A stretch of 64,000 nucleotides of DNA from Solwaraspora sp. WMMD792 (GCF_029626105.1 NZ_JARUBH010000009.1:6814011-6878010), one strand, 5' to 3'; positions 24,515-33,729 are shown, numbered from the stretch's first letter. Notes: generated from the sequence alone by a model not told the origin. Translations and numbers: made by a program.

Positions 24515-25705
24515 GTGGAACTGTTGACCGGCCGGATCCGGGACTACGCGTGGGGGTCGCGGACCGTCATCGCGCAGCTGCAGGGGCGCCCGGCTCCGGC
24601 ACCCGGGCCGGAGGCGGAGCTCTGGCTGGGTGCCCACCCCGGCGCGCCGTCCCAGGTGCGGCGGGGCGGGGCGTTGGCCGGGCTGCCGGAGCTGATCGAC
24701 CAGGATCCGGTGGGCTGGCTGGGTGAGCCGACCGCGACCCGGTTCGACGGGCGGCTGCCGTACCTGATGAAGGTGCTGGCCGCCGAGACGCCGCTGTCGT
24801 TGCAGGCGCATCCGGACGCGGCGCAGGCCCGCGCCGGGTACGCCGCGCAGTCGAAGCTGCCGTCCACCTCGGCGGGGCGCAACTACGTCGACCCGCACCA
24901 CAAGCCGGAGCTGCTGGTGGCGCTCAGCGAGTTCGACGCGCTCTGCGGCTTCCGGGCACCGCAGTTCTCTGCCGAGGTGCTGGCGGCGTTGGGCGTCGAC
25001 GAGCTGGAGCCGGTGGTCAAGGCGTTGCGGGTCGGACCGGGCGGGTTGTCGGAGGCGTTGGAGCGGTTGCTGCGGTGGCCGGGGCCGCAACGGCCGGCTC
25101 TGGTCGCGGCGGCGGTTGCGGGCGCCGACCGGCTGCCGACGCGGTACGCCGCCGACGCGGCGCTGCTGCGCCGGTTGGCCGGGCACTATCCGGCCGACCC
25201 CGGGGTGCTGGTTGCATTGCTGCTCAACCAGGTCACCCTGGCTCCGGGGGAGGCGATCTGGATGCCGGCCGGCAACCTGCACGCGTACCTGCGGGGTGCC
25301 GGCGTGGAGATCATGGCGGCCAGTGACAACGTGCTGCGCGGTGGGTTGACCCCCAAGCATGTCGATGTCGCGGAGTTGCTGCGGGTGTTGCGCTTCGAGG
25401 TGCTCGACGACCCGGTGGTACGCGTCCAGCCGGTCGCTTCCGGGGTGGTCACCTGGCCGGTGCCGGTCGCCGAGTTCGCGCTGCACCGGGTTGTGCTCGA
25501 CGCTGACGTGCGGCGGGTGTCGGTGCCGGTCGAAGGCCCCCGGGTGGTGCTCTGCGTCGCCGGTGAGGTCACCGTCGACGACGATGTGGCGGCGGTGTCG
25601 GTCCGGGCCGGGCAGGCGGCGGTGGGACCGGCCGGCGGGACCCCGTTGGCGCTCTCCGGCACTGGCACGGCGTTCGTCGCCTCGGTCGATCCGTCGATCG
25701 ACTAG
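24515..25705 (+). CDS. manA: Mannose-6-phosphate isomerase, class I
   Basis: The 396-residue protein has a GTG start ten bases after the previous stop. Type I features are RIRDYAWGSRTVIA at the start, LMKVLAAETPLSLQAHPD with the zinc-ligand Gln and His, NYVDPHHKPELLVAL with the Glu ligand, and MPAGNLHAYLRGAGVEIMAASDNVLRGGLTPKHVD with His and the catalytic Arg. It converts fructose-6-phosphate to mannose-6-phosphate, upstream of manB. The gene ends in a strong terminator. Confidence 0.93.
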   Translation: MELLTGRIRDYAWGSRTVIAQLQGRPAPAPGPEAELWLGAHPGAPSQVRRGGALAGLPELIDQDPVGWLGEPTATRFDGRLPYLMKVLAAETPLSLQAHPDAAQARAGYAAQSKLPSTSAGRNYVDPHHKPELLVALSEFDALCGFRAPQFSAEVLAALGVDELEPVVKALRVGPGGLSEALERLLRWPGPQRPALVAAAVAGADRLPTRYAADAALLRRLAGHYPADPGVLVALLLNQVTLAPGEAIWMPAGNLHAYLRGAGVEIMAASDNVLRGGLTPKHVDVAELLRVLRFEVLDDPVVRVQPVASGVVTWPVPVAEFALHRVVLDADVRRVSVPVEGPRVVLCVAGEVTVDDDVAAVSVRAGQAAVGPAGGTPLALSGTGTAFVASVDPSID

Positions 25706-25726
25706 CCGGCTGCTGGCGGACAAGCA

Positions 25727-25777
25727 CGCGGGGCGGCCGGGTGAGCGTCCGCTCCGCTCACCGACAGCCGCCCCGCG
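25727..25777. terminator. Bidirectional hairpin terminator after manA
   Basis: Outer arms cgcggggcggc (25727-25737) and gccgccccgcg (25767-25777) and inner arms ggtgagcg (25740-25747) and cgctcacc (25755-25762) stack into one long stem between converging genes. Confidence 0.8.
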
Positions 25778-25910
25778 CATCCCCCCGGTTTGGTTCCCCC
25801 GCGCGTCAGCGTGACGATCATCGTGACGCGACGTAGCCATAGATTTGCAGTGAGTAGTCAGACTGTCAAGCTAATCCGGAAATTACCGACTCGTGGCGTG
25901 CCGGCGGGGG

Positions 25911-26063
25911 TCAACCCTGGGAGCGGCTGCCCGGCCGTACCCAGGTCCAGATGCAGTACGCCAGCCAACCGAGGGCCAGCGCGGTGGCCAACGGGCGCAA
26001 CCCGACCGCGTTCAGCAGGATCACCAGGGCAAGGACGACCAACCACGGGAGGAATGCCTTCAC
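25911..26063 (-). CDS. Small (50-residue) membrane protein
   Basis: A GTG at 26063 opens 50 codons to a TGA at 25911. The product MKAFLPWLVVLALVILLNAVG followed by LRPLATALALGWLAYCIWTWVRPG has two hydrophobic helices and a short basic tail. It lies 40 bp downstream of the RDD gene on the same strand, in the space before the manA terminator. Coding character is convincing (helices interrupted only at GLRP), but the ribosome-binding site is weak. No family is recognised. It may modify or accompany the RDD protein. Confidence 0.65.
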   Translation of the reverse strand: MKAFLPWLVVLALVILLNAVGLRPLATALALGWLAYCIWTWVRPGSRSQG

Positions 26064-26102
26064 GGCACCGATGCTGCCACACCTGGCCAGCCGTAAGCCG
26101 GT

Positions 26103-27188
26103 TCACGACAGTGGGGATCCGGGCGGCCGCTCTCGGTCGGATCGTGCGCCTGCGGTGCGCAGCGTGCTGGCGACCGGTGGACGGCGCACCCCGGTCCAGT
26201 CCGGCTGCTCCGCCGTCGGGCCCAGCCACGGTGGCCGCGGCCAGCTGCCGCGTGGCCAGTCCGGTCCGTCCCGCTGCGCCGGCGCAACCGACTCGGGCGC
26301 AGCGGCCCGGACCGGCGCCGCCGGACGCAGGGCGCTTGTGCGCGCCGGACTCACCGCAGCGAGTTCCGGCCAGAGCGCGGCGGTCACCGCCCTGGTCCGG
26401 GCCAGTCGCTGCGCCGACCGGCGACGGCGTTCGGCGAGAACCGCCGCCAGGTAGGCCCAGTCCGGGACACCGGCCGGCGGCGGGGGAGTGACCACCGCCG
26501 TGACCTGTTCGGTCACCAACCGGACCAGGTCGGAGCGGGCCGGTTCGGCGAACCCGTGCCCCCGGGCGAGCAGATGCCGTACGTCCAGCGCGAGGTCGTC
26601 GTCGAGGCGGCTCAAATCGAGGGTACGGGCCCAACCAGCGAGCACCGGCGGCATGTCCGGCACCCACCCCCAGGCCGCCGGGGCCCGATCGTGCACCACG
26701 ACCGTGCCGGCGGCCAGGTCCCCGAGGCGTTTGCCGTCCCGGTTGGTCACCATCGTCACCAGGCTGGCCAGCCAGGTGAGCGGCGGCAGCAGCAGACCGG
26801 GCCACTCGGCGGCCACGCCGACCAGGGCGCGGGCCAGCGAGTGCCGGAAACGTGGCGGGCTGCCGTCGTCGCGTACCACCCGGATGCCGACCGCCAGCTT
26901 GCCGACGGTACGGCCGGCGTTCAACGTCTCGCACAGCACCGGGTAACCGACCAGCACCAGGACCGCGCCGACCGTGAGCAGGGCCTGCCCGAGCGCCTCG
27001 TCGACCTCGATGGACGCGCGCATCGACGCGAGCAGCAGCCCGGCCAGGACCGCCAGCACCACCGCGATCAGCGCCTGCACGACGAGGTCGACGAGCAGGG
27101 CCAGTAGCCGCGAGCCGAGCCGGGCCAGCCGTACCTCCACCTCGACAGCTTCGCCGCTGACCAGCCTGCCGCCCCCGGTTGTCTGCAT
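26103..27188 (-). CDS. RDD family membrane protein
   Basis: The 361-residue protein starts at an ATG at 27188. An ATG at 27209 is less well placed. Residues 15-165 are an RDD domain: the RLARLGSRLLALLVDLVVQ opening with Arg and Asp, transmembrane helices, and TVGKLAVGIRVVRDDG, followed by GKRLGDLAAGTVVVHD. The C-terminal 190 residues are soluble, basic and proline-rich. RDD proteins are proposed transporters or ion exchangers. It is divergent from spoIIM, a pairing common in actinomycetes beside MoxR/DUF58 genes. Confidence 0.88.
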   Translation of the reverse strand: MQTTGGGRLVSGEAVEVEVRLARLGSRLLALLVDLVVQALIAVVLAVLAGLLLASMRASIEVDEALGQALLTVGAVLVLVGYPVLCETLNAGRTVGKLAVGIRVVRDDGSPPRFRHSLARALVGVAAEWPGLLLPPLTWLASLVTMVTNRDGKRLGDLAAGTVVVHDRAPAAWGWVPDMPPVLAGWARTLDLSRLDDDLALDVRHLLARGHGFAEPARSDLVRLVTEQVTAVVTPPPPAGVPDWAYLAAVLAERRRRSAQRLARTRAVTAALWPELAAVSPARTSALRPAAPVRAAAPESVAPAQRDGPDWPRGSWPRPPWLGPTAEQPDWTGVRRPPVASTLRTAGARSDRERPPGSPLS

Positions 27189-27228
27189 GGCCACCCTGCC
27201 AGTGAACACTATGGGACGGGAGGTGACC

Positions 27229-28221
27229 GTGGACCTCGACGCGTACGTGGCGGAGCACGAGCCCCAGTGGCGACGACTGGAACAGCTCGTGCGTGCGCGG
27301 CGACTAACCGTCGCCGAGGTGGACGAGCTGGTCGCGCTCTACCAGCGGACCGCCACCCATCTGTCGGCGGTCCGCAGCCGCTCGCCGGACCCGGCGCTGG
27401 TCGCCCGGCTGTCCCGGCTGGTGCTGGCGGCCCGCGCTCGGCTCACCCGGGGTCGGGGATTCTCCTGGGCCCGGGTCGGCCGGTTCTTCAGCGTCGGGTT
27501 CCCCCGGGCGGTGTTCCAGGCGGCGCCCTGGTGGGCGGCGGTGGCCGTCGCCTTCTGTACGCTCACCGGCTTTCTGATGTGGTGGGTGGCCGGCAATCCG
27601 GACAGCGCCCGGCTGCTGATCGGTGACCAGGCCGCCGCTGAGCTCGCCGAGTCGAGCTTCGCCGGCTACTACACCCGGTACGCGGCACCGAACTTCGCCG
27701 CCCAGTTGTGGGCGCACAACGCCTGGCTCGCCGCGCAGTGCCTGGCCGCCGGCGTACTGGTGGTCCCGGTGCTCTACCTACTCTGGGTGAATGCGCTGAA
27801 CCTCGGGGTCACCGGTGGGGTGATGATCTCGTACGACCGGGCTGACGTCTTCTTCGGACTGGTCACGCCGCACGGTCTGCTGGAGTTGACCGGCGTATTC
27901 ATCGCTGCCGGCGTGGGGCTGCGGATCGGCGGGGCCTGGATCGCGCCGCCGGCGCACCTGACCCGGGGCCGGGCGGTCGCCGAGGCCGGGCTCTCCGGCG
28001 TACTGGTGGCGCTCGGGCTGGTGTTGCTGTTCGCGGTGGCCGGGCTGATCGAGGCCTTCGTCACCCCGGCACCGCTGCCGACCTGGCTGCGGGTCGCGAT
28101 CGGGTTCGCCGCCTGGCTCGCTTTCCTCGGCTACGTCCTCATCCTCGGCTCCCGGCGCCCCGCTGATCCGGCCCGGCAGCCCGGTGACCCGGTTCAGAGC
28201 CGGCCGAGCAGTTTCAGCTGA
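27229..28221 (+). CDS. Stage II sporulation protein M-like membrane protein
   Basis: The 330-residue protein starts at the GTG at 27229, six bases after GGAGG. GTG 27223 and ATG 27211 fit the ribosome-binding site less well. An N-terminal cytoplasmic helical domain (DLDAYVAEHEPQWRRLEQLV) is followed from residue 100 by about five transmembrane helices, with YNHNAWL-like Asn-containing segments (LWAHNAWLA) typical of the SpoIIM fold. Homologues without sporulation roles are common next to RDD and MoxR genes, where they may form a transporter with DUF58/MoxR. It converges on the DUF58 gene with a 28-bp overlap. Confidence 0.87.
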   Translation: MDLDAYVAEHEPQWRRLEQLVRARRLTVAEVDELVALYQRTATHLSAVRSRSPDPALVARLSRLVLAARARLTRGRGFSWARVGRFFSVGFPRAVFQAAPWWAAVAVAFCTLTGFLMWWVAGNPDSARLLIGDQAAAELAESSFAGYYTRYAAPNFAAQLWAHNAWLAAQCLAAGVLVVPVLYLLWVNALNLGVTGGVMISYDRADVFFGLVTPHGLLELTGVFIAAGVGLRIGGAWIAPPAHLTRGRAVAEAGLSGVLVALGLVLLFAVAGLIEAFVTPAPLPTWLRVAIGFAAWLAFLGYVLILGSRRPADPARQPGDPVQSRPSSFS

Positions 28222-29573
28222 AGGTAGAGGTCGGCGAGCCGGCCGGCGAAGCTCGGCGCGGCCGCGTCCAGCACCGGGACACCGTGCCGACGCAGCGCAC
28301 CACCGACCCGGTCCCGCTCGGCCCTGGTCTGTGCTGCCGATGCGGCCAGGTACGCGTCGGCGACGTCGCGCACCGGCCCGTTGGCGACGGCCGGCACCGC
28401 CGGATCCCCGACTGCGGCCACCACCACCTGGTGCCGGGCGACGAGCCGGGGCAGTACCGGCAGCAGTCCGTCGCCGAGCGCCGCCGGCTCCAGCGCGGTG
28501 CAGAGCACCACCAGGGACCGGCGAGTCTCCCGGCGGAGCACCTCACCGACCATCAGTTCGTGGTCCGTTTCCACCAGCGCCGGTTGCAGCGCCGCCAGTT
28601 CGGCGACCAACCGAGGCAGCAGGGTCTGTCGGCTCGCACCCCAGATCCGCGCCCGGACCTTCGTGTCCACCGCCAGCAGGTCGAATCGGTCACCGGCCCG
28701 GTGCGCCAGCGTGGCCAGCAGCAGCGCGGCGTCGATCGCCACGTCCAGCCGGGGCTGGTCCGCGACGCGGACCGCCGACGTGCGCCCGGTGTCCAGGACG
28801 AACACCACCCGCCGGTCCCGCTCCGGACGCCAGGTCCGGACCAGTACGTCGGAGCGCCGGGCGCTGGCCCGCCAGTCGATCGACCGTACGTCGTCGCCGA
28901 CCACGTACTCGCGCAGGTTGTCGAACTCGGTGCCCTGCCCCCGTCCCCGGGTCGCCCGCATGCCGTCGATCACCCGCAGCCGGGCCAGCTTCTCCGGTAA
29001 CAGCTGCCGGGAGTCGAAGCGGGGCAGCACCCGCAGCGTCCACTGCGGGGTGGCCGGCCGGCGGCGTCGCTGCCGGAACGCCAGCCCGAGTGGGCCGGTG
29101 GACCGAACGGTCACCTCGACGGCGCGGCGGTCGCCGCGACGAGTCGGAGTGAGTGCGGCGGGCAGTGCGGCGGTGGCTCCCGGTGCCAGCCGTACCCGCC
29201 AGATGGGTCCACCGCCGACGGCGCCGGCAGGGCTAGCGGCGGTGCCGGCGCGATCGGCGGAATCGGTGCCGGCGCTCTCGGCGGGGGCGGCGCCGGCCGA
29301 CGGGGTCCAGGCGTCGCGGACCTCGGCCCGCAGCCGTCGTCGGGAGCCGTTGTGCAGCCGCAACGTCACCGTCGCCGCAGTGCCGAACCAACTGGTCCGG
29401 TCGCCGTCGCGGCGCAGCTCCAGCGCGCTCAGCGGAGCGGCCAACGCCAGGTCGATCAGTGCGAGCAGGGCCACCGATCCGGTGACGATCACCAGACCCA
29501 GCCATGGCCGCGGCCACCACGGCAGGGTCACCGCGCCGGCCCCGAGCAGCACCGCCGCCCGCCAGGTCAGCAC
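28194..29573 (-). CDS. DUF58 domain protein
   Basis: The 459-residue protein has a GTG start. Two transmembrane helices are at residues 7-45. A beta-rich stretch follows. The DUF58 core is GRGQGTEFDNLREYVVGDDVRSIDWRASARR split at about 225-255. It then has a von Willebrand A-like half (VVFVLDTGRTS with a MIDAS-like DTGRTS, then FDLLAVDTKV). DUF58 proteins partner MoxR ATPases in membrane-associated chaperone complexes. It is the last gene of the leftward cassette, 82 bp after moxR. Confidence 0.9.
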   Translation of the reverse strand: MLTWRAAVLLGAGAVTLPWWPRPWLGLVIVTGSVALLALIDLALAAPLSALELRRDGDRTSWFGTAATVTLRLHNGSRRRLRAEVRDAWTPSAGAAPAESAGTDSADRAGTAASPAGAVGGGPIWRVRLAPGATAALPAALTPTRRGDRRAVEVTVRSTGPLGLAFRQRRRRPATPQWTLRVLPRFDSRQLLPEKLARLRVIDGMRATRGRGQGTEFDNLREYVVGDDVRSIDWRASARRSDVLVRTWRPERDRRVVFVLDTGRTSAVRVADQPRLDVAIDAALLLATLAHRAGDRFDLLAVDTKVRARIWGASRQTLLPRLVAELAALQPALVETDHELMVGEVLRRETRRSLVVLCTALEPAALGDGLLPVLPRLVARHQVVVAAVGDPAVPAVANGPVRDVADAYLAASAAQTRAERDRVGGALRRHGVPVLDAAAPSFAGRLADLYLQLKLLGRL

Positions 29574-29607
29574 GGCGGCCGTCCGGCCCCGGCCGGCGGC
29601 GCCACCG

Positions 29608-29670
29608 GCCTGGTCACCGTGGCGTCAAGCCTGGTCACGGTGCCGTCAGGCCCGGTCACCGTGGCGTCGG
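29608..29670. repeat. Three tandem 21-bp repeats between moxR and the DUF58 gene
   Basis: Units at 29608-29628, 29629-29649 and 29650-29670 share the form gccYggtcacSgtgScgtca with a few changes. The third contains the moxR stop codon at 29656. On the minus strand each unit carries a GGTGAC that looks like a translation-coupling start. Confidence 0.85.
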
Positions 29671-30726
29671 GACGGCGCCGAGCACCGATTCGAGTACGGC
29701 GTCCTCGGTTACCCCCTCCAGTTCCGCCTCCGGCCGGAGCCGGATCCGGTGCCGCAGGGTGGCCCGGGTGACCGCCTTCACGTCGTCCGGTGTGACGTAG
29801 TCGCGGCCGGCCAGCCACCCCCACGCCTTGGCGGTGTTGAGCAGCGCGGTGGTGCCCCGCGGTGAGGCACCGAGCGCCAGCGCGGGAGCCGTCCGGGTGG
29901 CTCGGCACAGGTCCACGATGTAGCCGAACACCTCTTCGCTGACCCGTACCTGCCCGATGGCCCGGCGGGCCGCAGCCAGGTCGGCCGCCCCGGCGACCGG
30001 GCGCACCCCGGCGGCGGCCAGGTCCGCCGGATCGAAGCCGGCGTGGTGGGCCCGCAGCACGCCTAGTTCCTCGTTCCGGCTGGGCAGCGGTACGGACAAC
30101 TTGAGCAGGAACCGGTCGAGCTGCGCCTCCGGCAACGGGTAGGTGCCCTCGTACTCGATCGGATTCTGGGTGGCGGCCACGATGAACGGTGCCGGCAGCG
30201 GCCGGCGGACCCCTTCCACCGAGACCTGATGCTCCTCCATCACCTCGAGCAGGGCCGACTGCGTCTTCGGTGGTGTCCGGTTGATCTCGTCGGCGAGCAG
30301 CAGGTTGGTGAAGACCGGGCCTTCCCGGAAGGTGAACGCAGCACTTCGTGGATCGAAGATGAGTGACCCGGTGACGTCGCCCGGCATCAGGTCCGGGGTG
30401 AACTGCACCCGCTTGGCGTCCAGATCCAGCGCTGCGGCGAACGCGCGTACCAGCAGCGTCTTGGCGACGCCGGGTACGCCTTCCAGCAGCACGTGCCCAC
30501 GGCAGAGCAGCGCGATGACCAGACCGGTGACCACGGCGTCCTGCCCGACCACGGCCTTGGCGACCTCGCCGCGCAGCCGGCGTAGCGCGTCGCGGGCCGC
30601 GTCGTGACCGGCGAGGTCGGTGCCGTGGCCGGCGGTGACGCTGCCGCTGTGCCGTTCGGCGGCGGGGCCGTTGTGCCGGTCGGCGGGTACGGCGTCCGCC
30701 GGACCGGTCACGCTGGGTCGGGTCAC
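29656..30726 (-). CDS. MoxR family AAA+ ATPase
   Basis: The 356-residue protein has a GTG start at 30726 with AAGGAG upstream and a GTGA overlap with the previous stop. The AAA core starts near residue 50: VVGQDAVVTGLVIALLCRGHVLLEGVPGVAKT (Walker A GVPGVAKT), Walker B LLADEIN, sensor 1 ATQNPIEYEGTYPLPEAQLDRFL, and arginine finger region ASPRGTTALL. The N-terminal 45 residues are disordered and variable. MoxR ATPases act with DUF58/VWA partners in maturing membrane or cofactor-dependent proteins. The partner is the next gene. Confidence 0.93.
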   Translation of the reverse strand: MTRPSVTGPADAVPADRHNGPAAERHSGSVTAGHGTDLAGHDAARDALRRLRGEVAKAVVGQDAVVTGLVIALLCRGHVLLEGVPGVAKTLLVRAFAAALDLDAKRVQFTPDLMPGDVTGSLIFDPRSAAFTFREGPVFTNLLLADEINRTPPKTQSALLEVMEEHQVSVEGVRRPLPAPFIVAATQNPIEYEGTYPLPEAQLDRFLLKLSVPLPSRNEELGVLRAHHAGFDPADLAAAGVRPVAGAADLAAARRAIGQVRVSEEVFGYIVDLCRATRTAPALALGASPRGTTALLNTAKAWGWLAGRDYVTPDDVKAVTRATLRHRIRLRPEAELEGVTEDAVLESVLGAVPTPR

Positions 30727-32135
30727 CAGGGTTCTCCTTCGATCGCAGATGGGGACCGGGGTGCCGGAGCCGTCGGCCCGTCGGACGGTGTCCGGTCCGG
30801 CCCGTCGGACGGTTCGATGCGGTTGGCCGGACCGGCGACCTCGGCGGGCAGGGCGGCCAGCCGCCGGGCCAGGTGCAGCAGGTCGCCGTCGGTGGTGGGC
30901 GGCGGCCCGTACAGCAACGCGTCGATCTGCTCGGCGGACGCCCCGGTCCGGTCGGCGACCGCCGCCACGACGTCCGCCGGTTGGGCTTGATCCGGCAGAT
31001 CCAGCATCGGGACGAGCCGGGCCAGTGCGGCGGTACGCAGGATACCCGTGGTGGGGGCCCGTTCCCGGGACCGCCGGTAGAGCTGCCCTCGGCCCAGCAT
31101 CGTCTCGGCAACCGGAACCGTCACCGGCAGCGCCTCGGACACCGGTGGACCGAACCGGCGGGCCCGCCACAGCACCAGTACCAGGGCGGCGACGGCCAGC
31201 TGGGCGAGCAACGCCCAGAACCACGGCGGAAAGGCGTCCAGCAGGGTGTCCTGCGACGGCCGGACCTCGCTGGCCACGGGTCCCTGCGGTTGCCCGATCG
31301 GCTGGGCGCTGACCTGCGGGCCGGCGCCGGGGTCCTCCTCGCCGAGGTGGATCGACGGCTGCTGCACCGGCTCCCTGGGCTCCGGTGGGGTGTCCGGGCG
31401 GGCGAGGTCGAGCCAGACCACCTGCGCACGGGTGCCGAGCAGCTGGGCGGCGAACCGCGCGTTGCGGTGCTCGTCGAACCGGTCGTTGCGGAACGGGTCG
31501 CTCGCCCCGACCACCACCAGCTCGGCCTGCCCCCAGTCGAGCCGGGCCAGGCCGGCATCGAAGCACAGGTCGAACCGGTCCGGGTCGATTCCGGGCGGGG
31601 CAGCGTAACGCTGCCGTACAGCCGCCGCCGGTCCGGTGTCGGCCACCTCGGGCAGTGCGCACGGCCGGCCGTCGTGGTCCGGATCGTCGACCCGGGCCGC
31701 CCAGCGCCGGGTGCGGCGCTCGACCGGCAGCGGCTCGCCGCGTAGCAGCCGGGCCGGCGGGTCGATCAGCAGCACCCGGGTCCCGGCCGGCATCCGACCG
31801 AGTGCCTGCAGGTAGTCCGGATGCACCAGGGTGGGGGCGGGAACGAACAGCGTGGTGGGTCCGGTCAGCGCGGCGCGGATCGCGTCGACGGTCCCGTCGG
31901 CGGAGTGGACGGCGATACCGTCGTCGCGCAACGCGGCGGCGAGGTCGCTGCCGCCGTCCGGGCCGTGGTTGGTCGGGGAGAGGAAGCCGGGCCGGGTCGG
32001 GTCCGGGTGGGTCAGCTGGTACGCCACGGCGGTGCCGACGAGCAGTACGCCGACCACCGCGAACGGGATCGCGATCCGCAGCCACCGCCACCGCCGCCGT
32101 GGCAGCCCTTGGCGGCGGACACCGGGCCGGGTCAC
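30723..32135 (-). CDS. DUF4350 domain membrane protein
   Basis: The 470-residue protein starts at a GTG at 32135 overlapping the upstream stop by GTGA. It has an N-terminal transmembrane helix (about 15-40), then a DUF4350 domain: GPDGGSDLAAALRDDGIAV, TLFVPAP, GTRVLLIDP. A second helix is near residue 300 (FWALLAQLAVAALVLVLW). A cytoplasmic tail ends with acidic and proline-rich segments. The extracellular domain resembles a ThuA/GATase-like fold without a visible catalytic triad. Consistently found with MoxR/DUF58 in actinobacteria. The function is unknown. Confidence 0.85.
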   Translation of the reverse strand: MTRPGVRRQGLPRRRWRWLRIAIPFAVVGVLLVGTAVAYQLTHPDPTRPGFLSPTNHGPDGGSDLAAALRDDGIAVHSADGTVDAIRAALTGPTTLFVPAPTLVHPDYLQALGRMPAGTRVLLIDPPARLLRGEPLPVERRTRRWAARVDDPDHDGRPCALPEVADTGPAAAVRQRYAAPPGIDPDRFDLCFDAGLARLDWGQAELVVVGASDPFRNDRFDEHRNARFAAQLLGTRAQVVWLDLARPDTPPEPREPVQQPSIHLGEEDPGAGPQVSAQPIGQPQGPVASEVRPSQDTLLDAFPPWFWALLAQLAVAALVLVLWRARRFGPPVSEALPVTVPVAETMLGRGQLYRRSRERAPTTGILRTAALARLVPMLDLPDQAQPADVVAAVADRTGASAEQIDALLYGPPPTTDGDLLHLARRLAALPAEVAGPANRIEPSDGPDRTPSDGPTAPAPRSPSAIEGEPW

Positions 32136-32872
32136 CGTCGCCGGCCCGGTCGCTGGCCGGCGGGCCGACGGTCCTGGTCGAGTGCGTGACGCAGCTGGCC
32201 GGCGAGTTCGCGCATCCGCCGGTCGTGGCCGGGCAGTGCCGGCTGCTCGCCGTACCACACGTCGCTGAAGATGCCGCCGGCCTCGGTCAGCACGGGGTGG
32301 GCGGCCGGCTCGGCCCGCCCGGCCACATCGGCGAGTTCGGTGACGGTCCAGCTGGGGCGGTCGGTGAGCACCCCGTGGTCGGTGATTTCCACGACCATCG
32401 CGCGCAGCCGTTCCCGGACCGCCTCGGCGTACCGGCCCTGGTCGGCGTACCGGTCGGCGAGTGCGGCCGGAACGTCGGCCGACCGGGGCGGCGGCACCAG
32501 CGAACCACCGGGGCGGCCGGCGGCGGTCGCCGGCCGGCGTCGCCAGCGGCGTGGATCGAGCGCGGCCAGCCAGCGGCGCGGCTGGAGTGCGGTCAGCCAG
32601 CGGCGTGGATCGAACGCGGTCAGCCAGCGGGGCAGGCCGGGCGGTGCCGGCCGCCAGCGGCGCAGCCGGCGCAGCCGGTCGGCCAGGCCCGGCCGGCCCA
32701 GCCAGCCCCATCGACCGGACCGGCGCCGTGGCCACCAGCGGGGCCAGTGGAACCATCCGAGGGCGGCCAACGCGGCACCGGCCACCAGCAGCACTGTGGC
32801 AAGGGGCAGCGGGACGACGTCGCCGACGGCGGCGACGAACTCGGTCCACCAGCGGCTCACGGTCGCGATCAC
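32132..32872 (-). CDS. DUF4129 domain protein
   Basis: The 246-residue protein starts at a GTG at 32872 overlapping the previous stop. One transmembrane helix is at about 20-40. A striking basic/tryptophan stretch at residues 55-115 has four PRRWL-like repeats. The DUF4129 core ends the protein (ALADRYADQGRYAEAVRERLRAMVVEITDHGVL, then TVTELA and IFSDVWYGE). The domain is often fused to transglutaminase-like proteins and here stands alone in the MoxR cassette. Confidence 0.85.
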   Translation of the reverse strand: MIATVSRWWTEFVAAVGDVVPLPLATVLLVAGAALAALGWFHWPRWWPRRRSGRWGWLGRPGLADRLRRLRRWRPAPPGLPRWLTAFDPRRWLTALQPRRWLAALDPRRWRRRPATAAGRPGGSLVPPPRSADVPAALADRYADQGRYAEAVRERLRAMVVEITDHGVLTDRPSWTVTELADVAGRAEPAAHPVLTEAGGIFSDVWYGEQPALPGHDRRMRELAGQLRHALDQDRRPAGQRPGRRR

Positions 32873-33729
32873 CTGCCGGCCACCGGCAAACCGGCGTCCG
32901 GTCTCACCGACGCTGCGGCCCGGGAGGTGGTCGTCGGGGTCGACGCACGCCGCAGGCGGATGTCCAGTCCTTCGGTACGCATCCGCGTCTCCACGTGCAG
33001 GACGGCGTCCAGGCAGGCGAGTGCCGGGTAGCCGACCGCGTTGAGAAGTGTCCAGCCGGCGACGGTCGCGACGGCGAGCCACGCCGCGTCCCGGTCGACC
33101 AGGTTCACCGCGCCGATCGCCAGGCCGGCGCGGATGACGAACCAGATCAGGTAGCCCAGGACGCGGATCAGCCCGGCGCGCAGCCCGGCGCGGGTGGCGA
33201 GCGCGGCGGACCGGGCCAGCGACTGCCAGACCGGCACCCGGTCCAGCACCACGGCCGGGACCGCCAGCCCGAGGACCGCGTACCCGATGAACCAGACCGG
33301 TCCGGCGAGCGCGGCGGTGAACATGATGGTGCCGGCCGCCCAGGCGACCAGCACGACCGCGGCGAACCGGCCGCCGCGCGGGTCGAGCAGCCGGGCCCCG
33401 GTGATGCGCCGACCGGACAGCGCCGCTCCGGCCGCCCGCGAGGTGAGGCCGCTGAGCAGGGCGATCGCCGTTACTTCGAGGGCCGCCCCGGCGGCGAGCA
33501 GCAGCCAGTAGACGCCGAGCCGGTTCCAGCTCGGCAGGTACGCCGGGGCGGTGGCTCCGGCCGCCTCGCGCAGTGGGAGCAGCAGCAGCTGCTCACCGAG
33601 AGCGAGTACGGCGCCGACGGTCAACAGGACGGGCGCGTGGCCGCGGAGCAGACCCACGGCTGTGTCCAGCAGTTCGCCCGTGGTGAGCGGGCGCAGCGGC
33701 AGCACGTCGGGCGGGCCGGCGTGATCCAC
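32869..33729 (-). CDS. Multi-pass membrane protein heading the MoxR cassette
   Basis: The 286-residue protein has a GTG start. After RPLTTGELLDTAVGLLRGH, a motif shared with the glycerophosphoryl-diester-phosphodiesterase membrane domain family, come about six hydrophobic helices, including a P-W-F-I-GY segment. It is the first gene of five read leftward, with three GTGA overlaps in a row. No catalytic motif is visible. It could be a membrane platform for the MoxR-DUF58 complex. Confidence 0.82.
   Translation of the reverse strand: MDHAGPPDVLPLRPLTTGELLDTAVGLLRGHAPVLLTVGAVLALGEQLLLLPLREAAGATAPAYLPSWNRLGVYWLLLAAGAALEVTAIALLSGLTSRAAGAALSGRRITGARLLDPRGGRFAAVVLVAWAAGTIMFTAALAGPVWFIGYAVLGLAVPAVVLDRVPVWQSLARSAALATRAGLRAGLIRVLGYLIWFVIRAGLAIGAVNLVDRDAAWLAVATVAGWTLLNAVGYPALACLDAVLHVETRMRTEGLDIRLRRASTPTTTSRAAASVRPDAGLPVAGR

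Noticed and set aside
25858-27258. 466-codon minus-strand frame overlapping the RDD gene
   Set aside because: It is out of frame with the conserved RDD domain and has no recognisable domain of its own.
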